Source: Bacillota bacterium (GTDB taxonomy: Bacteria > Bacillota > Clostridia > Oscillospirales > Ruminococcaceae). From it: DNA of 64,000 nt. The stretch covers positions 48,356-112,355 of the forward strand of contig JAEWLW010000080.1 of the NCBI GenBank assembly GCA_023457355.1. Reading direction: 5' to 3'. Positions 60,718-64,000 of the stretch are shown here, piece by piece. The position numbers and the translations under genes are program-made. The notes beneath the pieces are model-generated. The model had not been told where the DNA came from and ran no database searches. It was given only the letters and a program-made list of their open reading frames with translations. The stretch's first letter is position 1, and each line of letters opens with the position of its first letter.

Positions 60718-61287
60718 ATGCTGATTGCCGAGATGCTCACCGTCCGCTTTGGCGAAAAAACAGTGCTGCGGGATTTTTCTCACTGCTTTGGTGCGACGAT
60801 GACCTGTATTCTGGGGCCCTCCGGCTGCGGAAAAACCACGCTGCTGCGTGCCATGATGGGGCTTATCACCCCCGATGGCGGCCGGGTGTTCTGCGATGTG
60901 CCACAGCCTAAAAAAAGCGTCCTCTTTCAGGAAAACCGCCTGTGCGAGAATATGAGCGCCGTTTCAAACCTGCGTTTTGTCTGCCCAGAACGCACCCGGC
61001 GCGAGATGGAACAGGCACTGACACAGGCCGGCCTTGGCGGCAGCCATTATCAGCCGGTGAAAAATTTAAGCGGTGGTATGCAGCGCCGGGTGGCGCTTGT
61101 TCGCGCGCTGCTGGCCGATTTTGATCTTCTGTTTTTAGACGAACCCTTCGTCGGGCTGGATGACGTCACACGCGACCGGCTGCTGCCGATGGTGGCAACT
61201 TACGCGGCGGGAAAAATCGTTCTGTTGGTCACCCATGACGAGGCGCTGGCCGCAAAGCTTGGCGCTGCGGTTCTGCGGCTGGGCTGA
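60718..61287 (+). CDS. ABC transporter ATP-binding protein
   Basis: The 189-residue ATPase has Walker A GPSGCGKTT, Q-loop, signature LSGGMQRRVALVRALL, Walker B LLFLDEPF and switch His in LLVTHDE. It is short for the NitT/TauT group (usually about 240-260), lacking the C-terminal extension, but every motif is present. GAGG lies 6 bases before ATG 60718. Confidence 0.92.
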   Translation: MLIAEMLTVRFGEKTVLRDFSHCFGATMTCILGPSGCGKTTLLRAMMGLITPDGGRVFCDVPQPKKSVLFQENRLCENMSAVSNLRFVCPERTRREMEQALTQAGLGGSHYQPVKNLSGGMQRRVALVRALLADFDLLFLDEPFVGLDDVTRDRLLPMVATYAAGKIVLLVTHDEALAAKLGAAVLRLG

Positions 61288-61428
61288 TTGGTCCGCTGTG
61301 CCGGTACGATAAAACTATCTGTGATGCCCCTGCATAAACGCCCCAAAATCTGTCCAATCTCTTATTGCAACAGGAGTGGCAGAAATAACCGCACGCATTA
61401 AAAAGCCCGCCTCAATGGCGGACATAAC

Positions 61429-61469
61429 CCTGCCGTTCCTGACTTTAAAAACAGGATTGGCAGGTTTTT
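61429..61469 (+). terminator. Hairpin with U-tract directly before spoIIR
   Basis: CCTGCC/GGCAGG with inner CCTG/CAGG, then TTTTT. It looks like the ABC operon terminator and ends 4 bases before the spoIIR ATG; its right arm contains the only ribosome-site-like sequence (GCAGG) for spoIIR. A second, minus-oriented hairpin (GTCCGCC/GGCGGGC plus TTTTT) lies at 61398-61423. Confidence 0.65.
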
Positions 61470-61473
61470 ACTT

Positions 61474-62076
61474 ATGACCAGAACAGACCGTATCGCACTG
61501 ACATTATTTTTAACGCTGATGCTGTCGATGCTCCTGCTCTCGTTCGATAGCTTTGCCGCGCAGTGCGCCGCCGTGCGGCAGAATACCCTGCGGCTGCACA
61601 TCATCGCGAATTCCGACAGCGCCGGGGACCAGCAGCACAAGCTGCTGGTGCGTGACGCGCTGTTGCAGGAATATTCGGCGTTGCTCAGTGGTTCAGACGC
61701 TGCGCAGGCGGCCCGCATCGCCAAATTTTTGCGGGACGATATCACCCTGACCGCCAGAAAAGCCTTGCAGGCAGCGGGCGATTTGAACGATGTTTCGGTG
61801 GGCGTAACCGACATGTATTTCGATACCCGCACCTATGAGGACGGTGTGACGCTGCCCGCTGGAACCTACACCGCACTCCGGGTGGTGATCGGTGCGGGGA
61901 AGGGACAAAACTGGTGGTGCGTCATGTATCCGCCGCTGTGCATTCCGGTGGCAACCGAAAAACAGGCCGCCGAAGTGGAAGACCAGATTCGAACCTTAAG
62001 CGACGAGCCGTGCTATCAGGCAAAATTTGCCGTTGTGGAAGCATTTGAAAAGCTGGTTGGACACGGCGCGGAATAA
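61474..62076 (+). CDS. spoIIR: Stage II sporulation protein R
   Basis: Signal protein made in the forespore and secreted to activate SpoIIGA, which then processes pro-sigma-E in the mother cell. The 200-residue protein has an N-terminal membrane/signal segment (residues 6-30), the family motif RLHIIANSDSAGDQQHKLLVRDALL and the C-terminal GKGQNWWCVMYPPLC. Length is usual. Confidence 0.93.
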   Translation: MTRTDRIALTLFLTLMLSMLLLSFDSFAAQCAAVRQNTLRLHIIANSDSAGDQQHKLLVRDALLQEYSALLSGSDAAQAARIAKFLRDDITLTARKALQAAGDLNDVSVGVTDMYFDTRTYEDGVTLPAGTYTALRVVIGAGKGQNWWCVMYPPLCIPVATEKQAAEVEDQIRTLSDEPCYQAKFAVVEAFEKLVGHGAE

Positions 62077-62122
62077 GACCTGACATTATAATATTGCAGA
62101 CGGTTTTAGCCGTCGTCACAGC

Positions 62123-62153
62123 TTCCCGGGGCCGTTTAGCCCCGGGAAATTTT
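62123..62153 (+). terminator. Terminator after spoIIR
   Basis: TTCCCGGGG, loop, CCCCGGGAA, then ATTTTATC. Confidence 0.88.
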
Positions 62154-62172
62154 ATCTTGAGACAGGCTGTGC

Positions 62173-62364
62173 TTAACCTCGGTAAAGCAGCGGTTTTCCG
62201 TCCCGGTCAACCAAAACCGTTAAGCCAATAGCTTGCCCGTAGGGGCAATGAATCAGGTATTGAACGCCGGTTTCCTTGTCGGTCAGAATTTGAATGGTCG
62301 AGGTGAGATTACCTTCCTGATAGGTTGTCTCAAACCGCGTTCCCTTTTTCTCCTTGGTGCTCAT
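62173..62364 (-). CDS. DUF6440-like small protein
   Basis: A 63-residue protein: basic N-terminus (STKEKKGTRFETTY) then a short beta-rich domain ending in the G-V-Q-Y-L type core (DKETGVQYLIHCPYGQAIGLTVLVDRDG). This pattern matches the DUF6440 family, which has no known function. AAGGAGG lies 6 bases before ATG 62364; the ATG at 62370 overlaps the site. Confidence 0.75.
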   Translation of the reverse strand: MSTKEKKGTRFETTYQEGNLTSTIQILTDKETGVQYLIHCPYGQAIGLTVLVDRDGKPLLYRG

Positions 62365-62530
62365 GCGCATCCTCCTTGCAATGTACTGCGTTTATTGAAT
62401 ATTTTAACCGCAGTCACCCAAAAAATCAACGCAGCGGCGCAACTTGGGCAATAAAACGGCGCGGTACCGGATGGTCGGTCATCCGGTATCGCACCTATTG
62501 CATCAGCGGCGGGGGACGCCGCAGGGGGTG

Positions 62531-63202
62531 TTACTTTTCCTTCTTAAAGCACAGGAACCAGTCCAGACAATAGTTCTCCTCGCTGGAACTTTCCATGCGT
62601 TCCTTTGCGACGCCACAGGAGCCGGGTGGCGGTACAATGACGTCGTCGCCGGGGCGCCAGTTGGCGGGCGTTGCAATCGCGTCGCTGTCGGCCTTTTGCA
62701 GCGCAATGACGATGCGCTTGATCTCGTCAAAGTTTCTGCCGGTGGAAGAGGGGTAGTAAAGGATGGTGCGGATGACGGCCTTGGGGTCGATGACAAACAC
62801 GGCGCGCACGGCCTGCGTGTTGGACTGCCCCTGAATCATGCCGTATTTGTTTGCGACCTCCATGCGGATATCTTCGATGAGAGGGAACTTGACCTCGACC
62901 CCCTTCATGCCATTCCATTCAAGCTCCTGAATTCTGCGCAGCCAGGCAATATGGGCGTAGAGGGAATCGACCGAAAGGCCGACCAGCTCGGTGTTCAGCG
63001 CCTTGAATTCCTCGGCCATCGTGGCGAAGGTCATGAACTCGGTGGTGCAAACGGGGGTGAAGTCGGCGGGGTGCGAGAAGAGGATGACCCATTTACCCTC
63101 GTAATCCTCGGGGAAATTGATCACACCCTGTGTGGTGACGGCTCTGAATGCCGGCGCTTTGTCGCCAATCAAGGGCATTCTGACGTTGTTCATTTCTTCC
63201 AT
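62531..63202 (-). CDS. Peroxiredoxin (Prx6-type)
   Basis: Thiol peroxidase of 223 residues that reduces hydrogen and organic peroxides. The peroxidatic Cys is in SHPADFTPVCTTEF (about residue 52), with Arg in the later active-site segment. Extra Cys residues near the C-terminus (SCGV, NYCLDWFLCF) match the long Prx6-like group. AAGGAGG precedes the ATG. It follows a PerR-like gene by 16 bases and is probably under its control. Confidence 0.92.
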   Translation of the reverse strand: MEEMNNVRMPLIGDKAPAFRAVTTQGVINFPEDYEGKWVILFSHPADFTPVCTTEFMTFATMAEEFKALNTELVGLSVDSLYAHIAWLRRIQELEWNGMKGVEVKFPLIEDIRMEVANKYGMIQGQSNTQAVRAVFVIDPKAVIRTILYYPSSTGRNFDEIKRIVIALQKADSDAIATPANWRPGDDVIVPPPGSCGVAKERMESSSEENYCLDWFLCFKKEK

Positions 63203-63218
63203 TTGTACTGCAACCTCC

Positions 63219-63644
63219 TTAAAATTTTGTTTGTTTTAGATGGCAATGGGGACATAACCCCTTTAAAAACATACTTTTTTCGTGTATCTCAAATCCGCTG
63301 AACGAATCGGGGATGCAGCTGTCAATATCCACAGCGATATCATAAACATTTTTGCACGCGCTGCAAATAAAATGGCCGTGCGTCTCTGAAACAATGTCAT
63401 AACGATTTTCGTTGTTCTCCATCGGCAACACCCGCACAAGCCCTTTTGCAGAAAACAGCGAGAGCGTGTTATAAACCGTCGCCTTAGAAAGGGAGAACGA
63501 TGTTTTTTGAAGGTCAGCATAAATCTGTTCGGCTGTCGGGTGGGTTTTGTTGCCTTGCAAATAGTCGAGAATCTGGATGCGCTGTATTGAAGGGGTGATG
63601 GCGTGTGCCAAGAGCTGTTCGGATAAATCGTCAAGTAGCGCCAT
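63219..63644 (-). CDS. perR: Fur-family regulator, PerR-like
   Basis: A 141-residue metalloregulator: N-terminal winged helix (HPTAEQIYADLQ, SKATVYNTLSLF), metal site with GHFICSAC, and a second CxxC (CPHC) forming the structural zinc site. Operon with peroxiredoxin and a PerR-type operator in its promoter make peroxide sensing the best call; I infer PerR from this context and not from a diagnostic Asp. ATG 63644 follows AAGGG. Confidence 0.85.
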   Translation of the reverse strand: MALLDDLSEQLLAHAITPSIQRIQILDYLQGNKTHPTAEQIYADLQKTSFSLSKATVYNTLSLFSAKGLVRVLPMENNENRYDIVSETHGHFICSACKNVYDIAVDIDSCIPDSFSGFEIHEKSMFLKGLCPHCHLKQTKF

Positions 63645-63673
63645 AAAAATCCCTTCTTGAACAGATTTTAAAA

Positions 63674-63688
63674 TAATAATAATTATTA
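63674..63688. promoter_or_regulatory. PerR/Fur-type operator
   Basis: TAATAATAATTATTA is a perfect 7-1-7 palindrome differing from the Bacillus Per box (TTATAATNATTATAA) by one base in each half. It lies just downstream of the -10 box of the perR-peroxiredoxin promoter. Confidence 0.75.
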
Positions 63689-63693
63689 GAATT

Positions 63694-63721
63694 GTTATAA
63701 ATTTAAGATATATCATTTCAA
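63694..63721 (-). promoter_or_regulatory. Promoter of the perR-peroxiredoxin operon
   Basis: Minus-strand TTGAAA (63716-63721) and TATAAC (63694-63699) with a 16-base spacer, overlapping the start region covered by the palindromic operator. Confidence 0.65.
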
Positions 63722-63808
63722 TAGCATTGTCAATACTTTCCTTAAAAAATGTGTTTTTCAGAAAGGATAATCTCTGTAAGGCGAAGGCCTTCGCGGTTGT
63801 AGGGTAGG

Positions 63809-64000
63809 GGTTCTTCTCGCTGGCGCGGGGTGTGTTCGGCGCAACGCCGAGGTTTAATTGCGCCGCAGGCGCTGCTTTTTCTGCCGCCAGAAAAAGCAGC
63901 GGGAAAAAGACCGCTCAAGGGGGAAACCACGCTTCGCGCAATGAAATGCCTACGGCATTTCAACTAATCCGGCGCACAAAAGTGCGCCTCAACGCGAAAG
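63809..64000. repeat. Repeat D, copy 2 (continues past the window)
   Basis: Matches 52460-52651 from CTCGCTGGCGCGGGGTGTGT onward, with the same hairpins (GCTGCTTTTTCTG/CAGAAAAAGCAGC, GAAATGCC/GGCATTTC, GGCGCAC/GTGCGCC). The right end is outside the window. Confidence 0.85.

Overview
The window looks like a chromosomal segment of a GC-rich, spore-forming, low-oxygen Firmicute (class Clostridia, probably near Oscillospiraceae/Ruminococcaceae; family-level placement is inference). The support is internal: Firmicute-type operons (infC-rpmI-rplT, dprA-topA-trmFO, plsX-rnc-smc-ftsY), addAB in place of recBCD, and sporulation/germination genes (spo0A, spoIVB, spoIIR, a SleC-type cortex hydrolase and two Csp-type subtilases). 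No rRNA, tRNA, CRISPR array, integrase or transposase gene was seen.

Layout. 1-14.4 kb, all minus strand, is a housekeeping train read from infC down to ftsY (translation initiation, RNA methylation, DprA, TopA, TrmFO, PlsX, RNase III, a radical SAM protein, SMC, FtsY); many neighbours overlap as ATGA. 14.4-20.7 kb holds a glutaminase, LysR and AraC regulators, and a GltS-like glutamate carrier followed by a 2-hydroxyacid dehydrogenase. 21.2-28.0 kb is addB-addA. 28.4-33.8 kb carries spo0A and spoIVB, separated by an oppositely oriented Gfo/Idh/MocA gene, then a DUF421/DUF4363 pair. 34-39.3 kb holds nrdR, a TIM-barrel gene broken by an in-frame stop, a ZIP transporter and secDF; purB follows. 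41.8-52.4 kb is the most distinctive part: a two-gene, degenerate, Cys-rich SleC paralogue with a long repetitive tail, a ROK kinase, a threonine aldolase-like enzyme, then an intact sleC divergent from two csp-type protease genes. 53.7-57.4 kb has two amidohydrolases and a PfkB kinase. 57.5-63.7 kb has small regulators, a Crp/Fnr-type regulator, a NitT/TauT-type ABC transporter, spoIIR, a DUF6440 protein and a perR-peroxiredoxin operon.

Intergenic DNA is unusually rich in short non-coding repeats with terminal inverted repeats. I distinguish families A, B and C (MITE-like, roughly 160-260 bp; C abuts terminator hairpins on both sides), D (a ~190 bp array of hairpins in two copies) and E (a 65 bp hairpin pair with a compensatory base-pair change). 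The 52.4-53.7 kb gene desert contains members of C, D and E plus a G-quadruplex motif.

The germination cluster makes functional sense as a unit. In Clostridium perfringens and C. difficile, Csp proteases cut pro-SleC, which then degrades spore cortex. Here both Csp proteins keep the Asp-His-Ser triad, one SleC keeps its catalytic residues, and the second SleC is split in two and has lost them. The split paralogue is the best candidate for something undescribed in this window.
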